Part shown: one piece after another, positions 18,609 through 27,825 of the stretch | Numbering within the stretch: the stretch's first letter is position 1 | Layout of the letters: each line of letters starts with the position of its first letter | Assembly (NCBI RefSeq): GCF_013389595.1 | Contig: NZ_CP058306.1 | Span: 3,410,001 to 3,474,000 of the forward strand | Direction of reading: 5' to 3' | DNA length: 64,000 bases | Origin: Flavobacterium sp. I3-2 | GTDB lineage: Bacteria > Bacteroidota > Bacteroidia > Flavobacteriales > Flavobacteriaceae | Position numbers and translations under genes: made by a program | The notes under the pieces: model-generated | The model's input: the letters and a program-made list of their open reading frames with translations, nothing else | Databases searched by the model: none | Told to the model about the DNA's origin: nothing

Positions 18609-19934
18609 ATGAAAACCAATTACATCACTTTTTTCATCTTTTTACGAGTTGTTTTAATAGCAACTTCTTGTATTTTGTGTGCCTTTTTTGCCTTTAAAAA
18701 TTATTGGTATTCGTTTACTTTCTTTGCCGTTGTTACTTTAATTGTTTTGGTAGAATTTATCTATTACATACAAAATCATTTTTCGTACAATCAAAAAATT
18801 GTTAGCGCTTTACTTTATGATGATTTTAGTTTAAATATGGACGATAATCCAATTAAAAAGAACAAAAATATTGTAAAATTATATAACAAAACTAAAAATT
18901 TACATTTACTAAATACTTCAAAAGAAATTTTATATCACCAATTGATAAACGCTGTACCTTCTGGTTTTTTGATTCTAAAAGAAGAAGAAAGCGATAGGAA
19001 AATTGTTTTTATGAATCTGTTCTTTCAAGAATTGTTTCATGTGCCGCAATCAAGCTCTTGGAATTATTTAAAGAAATTTATTCCAGAATTTTGTCAAACT
19101 TTAGAAAATAGTCAGTTTACAGAACAGAAAAAAACAATCGAAATTCAAATACAAGACCAAGAAAAACAAACCTATGTTTTTCAGCTTTCAAAAACAACAA
19201 TTGCAAATGAAACCTACGATGTTATTTTCCTAGATTCGATTCAACGTGTAATCGAAGTTACCGAAAAAGAAGCTTGGATAAATATTATGCAAGTAATTTC
19301 ACATGAAATAATCAATTCGTTAACGCCAATTCATTCGTTGGCACATTCGACAAAATTGTATTTTGAAAACGATGAAATTGAGCCAGATGACATTGAAGAT
19401 ATTCGATTAAGTTTAGACACGATTATGAATCGCAGCAAGCATTTACAAACTTTTGTTGAACAATATCGTGAATTAACTAGTTTACCAACTCCAAATAAAA
19501 GCAAACAAAATTTAAGTGAAATTGTAAATGATATTGAATCTATTTTTAAAAATACGTTTCAATCCGAAAATATTACTTTTTCATCTGAAATTTCAAATCA
19601 ATTAATGGTTGATTTAGACCGAAGTCAGTTTGAGCAAGTGCTGATAAATTTGATAAAAAATGCCATTCATTCTGTAACAGAATCTACTGAAAAATGGATT
19701 CGGATTACCACCAAACAAACCGAAAATCGACTGCAAATTATCATTCAAGATTCGGGCGCTTTAATCGATAACGAAATCATTTCAAAAATCTTTTTACCGT
19801 TTTATACCACACGTAAAAATGGCGCAGGAATTGGTTTAACACTTTCAAAAAACATCATCGAAGCACATCAAGGTTATTTGTACTTTCAGCAAAACGAAAA
19901 CAAAAAACAATTTGTGATTGTATTGACCAAATAA
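18609..19934 (+). CDS. sensor histidine kinase (NtrB/NtrY-like)
   Basis: 441 residues from ATG at 18609. An in-frame ATG at 18579 would overlap the response regulator by 29 bp and adds only ten unremarkable residues. Two membrane helices (about 8-29 and 34-56) enclose almost no periplasmic loop, so it probably senses in the membrane or cytosol. A PAS-like region follows (about 105-215). Then come the H-box VISHEIINSLTPIHSLA, the N-box LINLIKNAIHSV and the G-box GAGIGLTLSKNIIEAHQG. The kinase should phosphorylate the preceding NtrC-type regulator. This exporter, kinase and regulator cluster is common in Bacteroidetes; its signal is unknown. Confidence 0.9.
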   Translation: MKTNYITFFIFLRVVLIATSCILCAFFAFKNYWYSFTFFAVVTLIVLVEFIYYIQNHFSYNQKIVSALLYDDFSLNMDDNPIKKNKNIVKLYNKTKNLHLLNTSKEILYHQLINAVPSGFLILKEEESDRKIVFMNLFFQELFHVPQSSSWNYLKKFIPEFCQTLENSQFTEQKKTIEIQIQDQEKQTYVFQLSKTTIANETYDVIFLDSIQRVIEVTEKEAWINIMQVISHEIINSLTPIHSLAHSTKLYFENDEIEPDDIEDIRLSLDTIMNRSKHLQTFVEQYRELTSLPTPNKSKQNLSEIVNDIESIFKNTFQSENITFSSEISNQLMVDLDRSQFEQVLINLIKNAIHSVTESTEKWIRITTKQTENRLQIIIQDSGALIDNEIISKIFLPFYTTRKNGAGIGLTLSKNIIEAHQGYLYFQQNENKKQFVIVLTK

Positions 19935-19948
19935 TTTATTTTATTTTT

Positions 19949-20060
19949 TGGGGCAAACCATTCACTCCGTTTCTGGCCAGGCTGTTCGCACTCGCTTTTT
20001 ACAAATTAAAATTTGCAAAAGAGCTCAAACAAAGCTTCCTTCCTTTTTGCAACTCAAACA
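19949..20060. repeat. GC-rich intergenic segment, possible dispersed repeat
   Basis: An island of higher GC (runs such as GGGGCAAACCATTCACTCCG and CTGGCCAGGCTGTTCGCA) in AT-rich surroundings between the kinase gene and the next + strand gene. It resembles intergenic repeat remnants I recall from Flavobacterium genomes, but only one copy is in this window. No open frame or clear RNA fold supports another reading. Confidence 0.35.
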
Positions 20061-20197
20061 CCTTTTAAAAGTTGATGCAACTTTATTTAAAAATTAAAAA
20101 GTTGCTTACCTTTGACAAAATTTACATCCAAATAAAAACTTCATAATTAGTTTACAGAAACCACATGAAGTTATTCTAAAAACGTAATCTAATACAT

Positions 20198-20686
20198 ATG
20201 ATAACCCAAATTTGTTCTTGCAAAGGTTTAAATGCAAATTGTCAAAAATGCTTTGGTAGCGGCTATGTTCGTACAGCAACTTTAAAAAAATCGACAGAAA
20301 AGCAAAATAAAAAAAATCAAATTGAATCTTTTCTTCCAGAAAATATAACAACGCTTTCAAAATCTGATATTGAACAAGTTGCAATAAAAATCATATCAAA
20401 TCTAGATTTGAAGTCTAAAAAACAAATGCAAATTTTAAATTCAATTCCTTTTAATACAAATACTTTTCGAAGAGATTTTGGTTCTAAATTTGAATTATTA
20501 GAGCAAATTGAAATTGAAAAACAACAACTTAGAAACGAACTTTTAATTGTTGACCAAGAAATTGTTTCTAAAAACTACAGATTTAATTTTACGTTTAAAC
20601 ATTATTTATCTGACAAAGATGTTGATGTTAGTTCAAATCGTCATCTAAAAGAATTAATTCGAGAATATAAAAAACTTAAAAAATAA
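20198..20686 (+). CDS. uncharacterised protein with N-terminal Cys-rich zinc-finger-like motif
   Basis: 162 residues, family not recognised. The first 25 residues hold CSCKGLNANCQKCFGSGY, a four-cysteine pattern with the C-x2-C-x-G-x-G element of DnaJ-type zinc fingers. The rest is lysine/glutamate-rich and predicted helical, with a coiled-coil-like segment near 90-120 (EQIEIEKQQLRNELLIVDQE). A similar Cys-Gly motif starts the monooxygenase at 34571-35959, so such mini-domains recur here. There is no signal peptide. The gene is monocistronic and ends at a strong bidirectional terminator. Confidence 0.65.
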   Translation: MITQICSCKGLNANCQKCFGSGYVRTATLKKSTEKQNKKNQIESFLPENITTLSKSDIEQVAIKIISNLDLKSKKQMQILNSIPFNTNTFRRDFGSKFELLEQIEIEKQQLRNELLIVDQEIVSKNYRFNFTFKHYLSDKDVDVSSNRHLKELIREYKKLKK

Positions 20687-20697
20687 TTTTTTAATAA

Positions 20698-20735
20698 ATC
20701 CAAAAGGCAAAGTCAATCGACTTTGCCTTTTGGAT
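20698..20735. terminator. bidirectional terminator
   Basis: Perfect 17-bp stem, ATCCAAAAGGCAAAGTC paired with its complement, with the loop AATC. It separates the + strand zinc-finger protein gene from the minus-strand T9SS cargo array. Confidence 0.9.
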
Positions 20736-20779
20736 TTTATCTATTTCATTTTGAAATCGAATGTTCTAATTTGAAGAAT

Positions 20780-22168
20780 TTAATAAGACAGTTGAATCCA
20801 ACCCGAAATTTCTTCTCCTATTTTGGTTTGAATTTGATACATATAATTTCCAACAGGTAACAAAACATCATTTTCTATTTTTCCACTCCATTCGGTTCTA
20901 TAATTATTGTTTTCATAAACAACATTTCCAAAGCGATTGTAAATTTTTAAATCCACACCTCCGAACGAACTTAAATCTAAAAAATCGTTTGAACCATCAG
21001 CGTTTGGAGTAACTTCTTTTTGAATCTTACATAAATTTTTTCCTGAGAAAATCATTTTTTCAGTCCATTTACAACCCGCTTGATTCGTCAAAGTAACACT
21101 AATATTATTATCAGCGGATACTAAATTTTTAAAATCGGCTAATTTTAAAACTAAATTCTTGTTGGTTATTTTGGTATTATTTATTGACCATTCAAAATTT
21201 ACAATTGGACTATTTGAATTTTCTTTAAATCTTGCTTCGATAAAAAATTCATAGTTTTGACAATAGGTAACCAGTTCAAATTCTAAACCTTTTGTAATTT
21301 CAATATCAAAAGAAAATTGTCGTTTAGGATTTCCAGAATCTTGCGTAAAAACATATGTTTTTGAATTTTGTGAATCAAATTCAGCATTCCAAGTTCCGTT
21401 AAATCCAGTTTTAGAAATTTTGGGTAATTCTAGCGTTTCTCCTTTACAAACTTGGGTTGGCAAATCAAAAGCTAATTCGTCTTGATAAATCGAAACATCG
21501 TCTAACAATAAATAAGTTTCTACTGGTTTACTTTCAGATAAAATTTGATAATTGGTTTCGTTTGTGCTGAAAAAATTACCAATCAAAAAAGCATCTAAAT
21601 TTGGTTTTGTAGCTATGAATTCAAAACTCATTAAAGTCCATTTATCTTTTTCTGTGATTGGTTTTCCAGAATAATTTACATCTGGTTTTAGCGGAATTGG
21701 GTCCACGTTTGCAAAGATTTTGTCTTTATTATTAATAAAAACTAATCCAATATTGTTTGAAGCGGTATTTGAAAAATCGGACAAACAAACATAAAATTCA
21801 ATTTTATAACGCGAACCAACAATTAAAGGTTCGGATAAAGTTCCACGAACATATTCGCGATAATCGATTTTTTCTGTATAAACATTCGAAAACCCAACAA
21901 AGTTTTTTCCGGTTCTTGGCTTTTGTCCAGCAAAACTATCATTCAATGGATTCATAATACATTTTGTCGATAATTTTGTCGTAAAAGCATCTATTGAACC
22001 TTCACTTCCTGAAGTCCAATTTGTAATTGGAAAGTTTCCATTCGGATAAAAATAACATCGAAATTTTCCATTATCTTCTTCGAAACTTGGATTTAATACC
22101 AGATTTTTTTGCGAATAAACGGTATTAGATAAAATCAAAAATAGGAAAAAAAATATCTTATTTAACAT
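20780..22168 (-). CDS. T9SS type B sorting-domain protein (short paralogue)
   Basis: 462 residues. A signal peptide is followed by the family opening NLVLNPSFEEDNGKF, a jelly-roll-like region of about 200 residues with conserved WTLMSFEF and VETYLLLDDVSIY, and one ~75-residue module (FNGTWNAEF...KTYVFTQDSGN). It ends in a type B (gliding-motility-associated) sorting domain: KEVTPNADGSNDFLDLSSFGG, VDLKIYNRFGNVVYE, then WIQLSY. Such proteins cross the outer membrane by the type IX secretion system and are anchored or released. It is the fourth gene of a tandem paralogous array and has lost, or never gained, two of the three modules its neighbours carry. Confidence 0.88.
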   Translation of the reverse strand: MLNKIFFFLFLILSNTVYSQKNLVLNPSFEEDNGKFRCYFYPNGNFPITNWTSGSEGSIDAFTTKLSTKCIMNPLNDSFAGQKPRTGKNFVGFSNVYTEKIDYREYVRGTLSEPLIVGSRYKIEFYVCLSDFSNTASNNIGLVFINNKDKIFANVDPIPLKPDVNYSGKPITEKDKWTLMSFEFIATKPNLDAFLIGNFFSTNETNYQILSESKPVETYLLLDDVSIYQDELAFDLPTQVCKGETLELPKISKTGFNGTWNAEFDSQNSKTYVFTQDSGNPKRQFSFDIEITKGLEFELVTYCQNYEFFIEARFKENSNSPIVNFEWSINNTKITNKNLVLKLADFKNLVSADNNISVTLTNQAGCKWTEKMIFSGKNLCKIQKEVTPNADGSNDFLDLSSFGGVDLKIYNRFGNVVYENNNYRTEWSGKIENDVLLPVGNYMYQIQTKIGEEISGWIQLSY

Positions 22169-22214
22169 ACAGTGTTTTTGGTTTATATGAACAAAATTAA
22201 CAATTTATAGACAC

Positions 22215-22254
22215 AAAAAGAAGAAATCTCAATATTTAGAAATTCCTTCTTTTT
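22215..22254 (-). terminator. possible terminator within the T9SS array
   Basis: 9-bp arms, AAAAAGAAG and CTTCTTTTT, around a 22-base loop, in the 108-bp gap before the short paralogue. The long loop makes it a moderate candidate. It would separate the fourth paralogue from the other three. Confidence 0.45.
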
Positions 22255-22276
22255 AATCAATAATTTACTTGTTTTG

Positions 22277-24058
22277 TTAATACGTTAATTGAATCCAACC
22301 TGTAAATTGTTCACCGACATTGGTTTGAATTTGATAAAAATAGGTTCCGCTTGGTAGCATTTCGCCTTTTTTATTTTGACCTTTCCATTCTTTGTGATAA
22401 TTATTTTTAGAATAAACTTCCATACCATAACGATTGTAAATTTTTAAGTCAACACCTCCAAAAGAAACCAAATCTAAATATTCATTGAACCCATCTCCGT
22501 TTGGCGAAATTCCTTTTTGAATATTACAGAAATTTTTTCCTAAAACTTGAATTTCCTTTGTATATAAACAATCATTTGAATCTGTAAAAATGATTTCGAT
22601 GGAATTTATTTCTTGTAATAAATTAGAATAATCAGAAAGTTTAATCTTACTTTCTGTTTCTGAAATTGATGTGTTGTTGATTAGCCATTGAAAGCTAGAA
22701 ATTTCAGATACTGAAAAATTACTTGCTTGAATTTCGACAAAATATTCATCGTCTTTACAATATGGAAATAAATCAAATTTCAATTGCGGATAAACGACAA
22801 CATCTAAAGAAACTTGCTGTGTACAATCTCCTGAATCTCGAGTAAATGTATATGTTTGAGAATTATATGGATCAAACTCAGGAGACCAAGTTCCTGAAAT
22901 TCCATTGGTTGAAATGTTTGGTAAACTAAAGTTCTCATCAATCTCACAAAACGGCTCTAAAATATCGAATATAGGCGTTTTATCAATTATTATTTTCATT
23001 GAAACTGATTCTGAACAGAATTCCTCATTAGGAATAAAAGTATAAATTCCCGTTTGATTTGGATTAAAAGCTGGGGACCAAGTTCCTTCAATTCCATTAT
23101 TTGAAATTGTTGATAAAGCATTAATATTTGGAACTTCATCACAAAATGGACCTATTTCATTAAAATCAGGAATGGTTTTAGGATTAACAACAATTGTTTT
23201 ATCAAAGGTTTCAAAATTAGTATCATTTGGAGTAAAAGTATAAGTTGTTGTTTGTTGATTATTAACTGCAGGTGACCAAGATCCTTCAACTCCATTTTCA
23301 GATACATTTGGTAAGATTAATTCATCTCCTTGACATATTTCATTTGGAATATTAAAATTGATTTGTATATTATAAATAGATACATCATCAATTAAAAGAT
23401 AAAATAGTTTAAATGGATTAGAACTTAACATTTGAAAACTAGTTTCGTCATCGTGAAAAAAATTTCCAATTATAAATCCATCTAAATTTGACGTTGTTGG
23501 ACTAAAAGTAAAAGAAAGTAAAGTCCAATTATTATAATCAATAAAAGGATTTCCAGAATAATTTAACTCTGGTACCAACGGAATTATTGTAGGATTAAAA
23601 CTAAGTGTACTTGCATCATTTATAAATTTCACCCCAATATTATTACTTCCAACTGTACTTAAACTTCCCAAGCAAATATAAAATTGAACTCTATAGGTAA
23701 GACCTATTTGCAATGGTTCTGATAATTTACCTCTTATATATTCACGATATTGAGGTTGATAATCTGAATCTTGATTAGCAATAGCAACGTAGTTATTACC
23801 AGTTAATGGAGACTGGTTGGCGAAATTAGGATTTAAAGGATGAAGCGTACAAGTTGGTAATAAAGTAGAGCTAAAAAAATCTGGACTAGCATAAGAACCA
23901 GCTTTCCAGTTTTGAATTGGACTAGCCTGCCCTAAACCATAAAGTGTGCAACTAAGAGGTCCAGAGGTTATTTCAAAACTCGGATTCAGAACTAAGTTTT
24001 GTTGTGCATTTGTTTGGTTTAATACAAACATTGAAATTAATAGTAATAGTTTTTTCAT
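22277..24058 (-). CDS. T9SS type B sorting-domain protein (paralogue 3)
   Basis: 593 residues with signal peptide MKKLLLLISMFVLNQTNAQ, the shared NLVLNPSFE jelly-roll-like N-domain (to about 225) and three tandem modules of 65-80 residues. Each module begins with a cysteine and carries a G-x-x-G-T/S-W-S-P...T-Y-T-F-T/I core (GVEGSWSP, GIEGTWSP, GISGTWSP). It ends in a type B sorting domain (KGISPNGDGFNEYLDLVSFGG to WIQLTY). The modules look like Ig-like spacers on a surface protein. The gene begins 5 bp after the next paralogue's stop, so they are co-transcribed. Long stretches of module 3 are nearly identical at DNA level to paralogue 2. Confidence 0.9.
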   Translation of the reverse strand: MKKLLLLISMFVLNQTNAQQNLVLNPSFEITSGPLSCTLYGLGQASPIQNWKAGSYASPDFFSSTLLPTCTLHPLNPNFANQSPLTGNNYVAIANQDSDYQPQYREYIRGKLSEPLQIGLTYRVQFYICLGSLSTVGSNNIGVKFINDASTLSFNPTIIPLVPELNYSGNPFIDYNNWTLLSFTFSPTTSNLDGFIIGNFFHDDETSFQMLSSNPFKLFYLLIDDVSIYNIQINFNIPNEICQGDELILPNVSENGVEGSWSPAVNNQQTTTYTFTPNDTNFETFDKTIVVNPKTIPDFNEIGPFCDEVPNINALSTISNNGIEGTWSPAFNPNQTGIYTFIPNEEFCSESVSMKIIIDKTPIFDILEPFCEIDENFSLPNISTNGISGTWSPEFDPYNSQTYTFTRDSGDCTQQVSLDVVVYPQLKFDLFPYCKDDEYFVEIQASNFSVSEISSFQWLINNTSISETESKIKLSDYSNLLQEINSIEIIFTDSNDCLYTKEIQVLGKNFCNIQKGISPNGDGFNEYLDLVSFGGVDLKIYNRYGMEVYSKNNYHKEWKGQNKKGEMLPSGTYFYQIQTNVGEQFTGWIQLTY

Positions 24059-24063
24059 AATTT

Positions 24064-25839
24064 CTAGTATGTTAATTGAATGTAACCTGTAAATTGTTCA
24101 CCGACATTAGTTTGAATTTGATAAAAATACGTTCCGTTTGGTAACTCCTTTCCGTTTTTAGATTGTCCATGCCATTCGTTTTTATAGTTTGATTTTTCGT
24201 AAACTACCGAACCATAACGATTGAATATTTTTAAGTCAACACCTCCAAAAGAAACCAAATCTAAATATTCATTTAAACCATCTCCGTTTGGCGAAATTCC
24301 TTTTTGAATATTACAGAAATTCTTTCCTAAAACTTGAATTTCCTTTGTATGTAAACAATTGTTTGCATCTGTAAAAATGATTTCGATGGAATTTATTTCT
24401 TGTAATAAATTTGAATAATCAGAAAGTTTAATTTTACTTCCTGTTTCTGAAATTGATGTGTTGTTAATCATCCACTGAAAGCTAGAAATATCAGATCCTG
24501 AAAAATTACTAGCCGTTACTTCTACAAAATATTCATCGTCTTTACAATACGGAAATAAATCAAATTTTAATTGCGGATAAACGACAACATCTAAAGTTAC
24601 TTGCTGTGTACAATCTCCTGAATCTCTAGTAAATGTATATGTTTGAGAATTATATGGATCAAACTCAGGAGACCAAGTTCCTGAAATTCCATTGGTTGAA
24701 ATGGTTGGTAAACTAAAGTTTAAATCGATTTCACAAAACGGTTCAACAGCATCGAAAGTTGGAGTCCGATCTATAATTATCGTCTTAGTAATCGTCTCTA
24801 CACATTTAGTATCATTTGGAGTAAATGTATAAGTTTCGGTTTGGTTTGGATTAAAAATCGGACTCCATATCCCTTCTACTCCATTGTTAGAAATGGTTGG
24901 TATGGCTAAAATATTAGGAATTTTATCACAGAAAGGACCAATTTCATCAAATTCAGGAATTATGATAGGTTTTACTTCAATGGTAATTTCGTATGTTGGA
25001 TGAATTGGATTATTTGGAGTAAACGTGTATGTTGTAGTTTCTTGATTGTTTGGTGCTGGTGACCAAGTTCCGCTAATTCCATCGATTGAAGTTTGAGGTA
25101 AAACTAAATCATCACCTTGACATATTAACTCATCTATTTCAAAAACAAGTACAGCCTCTGTAATAGATACATCATCTACAAGATAATATGCTTCGGCATA
25201 AGAACCTGAGCCAATAATCTGAAAATCTGTATCAGGAGAATCAAAAAAATTACCAATCATAAAAGCATCCAAATTTGGAGTTGTTGCAGTATATTGAAAA
25301 GATAATAATGTCCAATTATCTCTATCCATAATCGGGGAGCCAGTGTAATTTACATGAGGTTGTAATGGAATTGGTGTTATAATCGGATAAATGGGCACTG
25401 AATTGTTTATAAAAACAAGTCCAATGTTATTCATTCCAGCATTCGCATAACTTGTCAAACAAACATAAAACTCAATGTTATACATTTTACCAACCACTAA
25501 TGGTTGAGATAATTTACCTCTAATATACTCTCGGTAATTACTCGTTAATGCAAGTCCATTTGTAAAAGCCAAGTAATTATTTCCTGTTCTTGGAGCTTGA
25601 TTTGCTGTTTGCGGATTTAATGGGTGCATTTGACAACTAATAGCAACAGATGTACTATACGCATCTGTGGTTCCATGGCTTCCTGAAGACCAATTTGTAA
25701 TTGGAATAGTTTGTCCACCATAGAACGAACAATTTAGATTTCCATTGACATCCTCAAAACTCGGATTTAGAACCAAATTTTGCTGTGCGTTTACTTGATA
25801 AAAGTAAAATACTGATAATAAAAGTAATAGTTTTTTCAT
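24064..25839 (-). CDS. T9SS type B sorting-domain protein (paralogue 2)
   Basis: 591 residues with the same architecture as its neighbours: signal peptide, NLVLNPSFEDVNGN N-domain, modules GISGTWSP / GVEGIWSP / GISGTWSP, and a type B sorting domain ending YIQLTY. The N-domain diverges most from the paralogues in surface loops (for example the segment around residues 40-75), while the third module and sorting domain are almost invariant. This pattern points to gene conversion or recent duplication of the 3' half and diversification of the exposed N-domain. No ligand or enzyme motif is visible. It is the middle gene of a three-gene unit with 5-bp gaps. Confidence 0.9.
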   Translation of the reverse strand: MKKLLLLLSVFYFYQVNAQQNLVLNPSFEDVNGNLNCSFYGGQTIPITNWSSGSHGTTDAYSTSVAISCQMHPLNPQTANQAPRTGNNYLAFTNGLALTSNYREYIRGKLSQPLVVGKMYNIEFYVCLTSYANAGMNNIGLVFINNSVPIYPIITPIPLQPHVNYTGSPIMDRDNWTLLSFQYTATTPNLDAFMIGNFFDSPDTDFQIIGSGSYAEAYYLVDDVSITEAVLVFEIDELICQGDDLVLPQTSIDGISGTWSPAPNNQETTTYTFTPNNPIHPTYEITIEVKPIIIPEFDEIGPFCDKIPNILAIPTISNNGVEGIWSPIFNPNQTETYTFTPNDTKCVETITKTIIIDRTPTFDAVEPFCEIDLNFSLPTISTNGISGTWSPEFDPYNSQTYTFTRDSGDCTQQVTLDVVVYPQLKFDLFPYCKDDEYFVEVTASNFSGSDISSFQWMINNTSISETGSKIKLSDYSNLLQEINSIEIIFTDANNCLHTKEIQVLGKNFCNIQKGISPNGDGLNEYLDLVSFGGVDLKIFNRYGSVVYEKSNYKNEWHGQSKNGKELPNGTYFYQIQTNVGEQFTGYIQLTY

Positions 25840-25844
25840 AAGTT

Positions 25845-27632
25845 TTAATATGTTAACTGAATATAACCTGTAAATTGCTCACCGATATTGGTTTGAATTT
25901 GATAAAAATACGTTCCGCTTGGTAAATTTTCACCGTTTTTAGATTGACCATACCATTCGTTTTTATAATTCGAATTTTCATAAACCACATTTCCATATCG
26001 ATTGAAAATTTTTATATCAACACTTCCAAAAAATGCTAAATCTAAATATTCGTTTAGACCATCACCGTTTGGTGAAATTCCTTTTTGAATTTTACATAGA
26101 TTATTTCCATTAATTTCAATTTGTTTTATATACTCGCACCCATTTGCATCGGTAAAACTAAATTCAATAATATTCGAATCATTAATTAAATTTAGATAAT
26201 CAATAAGATTAATTTTTGAATCAAATTTTTGAATTATACTGTTATTTATTTTCCATTGAATGTTCGAAATATCTGAGAATAAAAAATTATTAGAAACAAT
26301 TTCTACAATGTATTTCTGATTATCACAAAAATGATGAATTTCAAAAATCAGTTGAGGATGAACGATAACATCCAGTGTGACTTGTTGTGTACAATTACCA
26401 GAATCTCTAGTAAATGTATAAGTTTGTGAATTATAAGGATCAAATTTAGGTGTCCAAGTACCTGAGATTCCATTTGAAGAAACAATAGGTAATTTAAAAT
26501 TTAAATCAATATCACAAAATGGCGAAACAGCGTCAAAGATTGGCGTTTTATCAACTATTACAGTTATTTGAATTGGCTCAATACACTGAGAATCATTGGC
26601 AATAAAAGTATAGGTTGTGGTTTGTGTTGGATCAAAAGTCGGACTCCATGTTCCATCTATTCCGTTAATGGAAGTTGTTGGTAAATTTGTAAAATCAGGC
26701 AAGACATCACAATATGGTCCATAGGTTAGAAATTCTGGAATCAATCTTGGTTTTACAATAATTGTTTTTTGTATCTGTTCCAATAATGGATTATCTGGTG
26801 TAAATGTATATGTTGTAGTTTGTTGATTATTTAGAGCTGGTGACCAAGTACCAGTAACACCGTTATCTGAAATATTAGATAAAATAATTTCATCACCTTG
26901 ACATATAGTTTCAGAAAAATTAAAAATCGGAATCAAAACATAAATATTAATATCATCATAAAGTAAATAGTTCACTTTATAATTTACTTGATCAATAAAT
27001 TGAATATTTGTATTTTGATCTTCAAAAAAATTTCCAATTAAAAATGCATTTAAACCAGTAGTTGTCGGAGTATAAGAAAAAGACAACAAAGTCCAATTTT
27101 CTCTATCGATAATTGCTGAACCAGAATAATTTACATCGGGAATTTCTTGAATTATTTGAAATGTTGCATAATTTGGTTGATTATCATTTATAAACTTTAA
27201 TCCAATATTATTTGTTCCAACACTTCCTTTGTTTTCTGATGCAACACAAACATAAAGTTCTATTTGATAAATAATTCCTGGTAATAGATTTTGAGATAAC
27301 CTTCCTTTTAAATATTCTCGATATTTATTACCTTCAATATTTGAAAAAACACTCATTGCACCAACACAATTATTACCTGTTCTAGGTGTTTGATTAAAAT
27401 CAAAAACATTAAAAACTCCTAATGGACAGGAAATATCAAAAAAAGAACTAACTACATCTGGTGTACCTTGAGAACCAGAAATCCAATCAGTAACAGTATA
27501 ATTTATGCCAAGACTTGTTCCGCAATTCATATTTGAATTCAAATCCTCAAAACTCGGGTTTAAAACTAAATTCTGTTGAGCATTTGTTTGGTATAAACAA
27601 AAAAATAAAATCAATAGTAATAGTTTCTTCAT
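25845..27632 (-). CDS. T9SS type B sorting-domain protein (paralogue 1)
   Basis: 595 residues, the promoter-proximal member of the tandem array. It has a signal peptide, an N-domain beginning NLVLNPSFEDLNSNMNCG, modules GVTGTWSP / GIDGTWSP / GISGTWTP and a sorting domain with KGISPNGDGLNEYLDLAFFG and a YIQLTY end. Compared with the other paralogues its third module and post-module region are more diverged at DNA level, so it is probably the older copy. The type B domain sends it through the type IX system to the surface; the function is otherwise unknown. The 193 bp upstream, shared with a divergent gene, are extremely AT-rich. Confidence 0.9.
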   Translation of the reverse strand: MKKLLLLILFFCLYQTNAQQNLVLNPSFEDLNSNMNCGTSLGINYTVTDWISGSQGTPDVVSSFFDISCPLGVFNVFDFNQTPRTGNNCVGAMSVFSNIEGNKYREYLKGRLSQNLLPGIIYQIELYVCVASENKGSVGTNNIGLKFINDNQPNYATFQIIQEIPDVNYSGSAIIDRENWTLLSFSYTPTTTGLNAFLIGNFFEDQNTNIQFIDQVNYKVNYLLYDDINIYVLIPIFNFSETICQGDEIILSNISDNGVTGTWSPALNNQQTTTYTFTPDNPLLEQIQKTIIVKPRLIPEFLTYGPYCDVLPDFTNLPTTSINGIDGTWSPTFDPTQTTTYTFIANDSQCIEPIQITVIVDKTPIFDAVSPFCDIDLNFKLPIVSSNGISGTWTPKFDPYNSQTYTFTRDSGNCTQQVTLDVIVHPQLIFEIHHFCDNQKYIVEIVSNNFLFSDISNIQWKINNSIIQKFDSKINLIDYLNLINDSNIIEFSFTDANGCEYIKQIEINGNNLCKIQKGISPNGDGLNEYLDLAFFGSVDIKIFNRYGNVVYENSNYKNEWYGQSKNGENLPSGTYFYQIQTNIGEQFTGYIQLTY

Positions 27633-27825
27633 AAATATTAATAAAAATGTATTTTTTATAAATATAACATATTACTCAATATACAAAACAAAAACACAAA
27701 AATTAACATTTTTTAATTAAAAATAAAAACCAAAAAGTAACAAAAAGTAGATAAAAATCAAAATTTACAAATAAATTATAAAACACAAAAAACATTACTT
27801 TTACATTTTATTTAATAAACACTTC

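Noticed and set aside
22277..27632. CRISPR array or satellite repeat
   Set aside because: The repetition is protein-coding (WSP modules and paralogous genes), with no short direct repeats and unique spacers.
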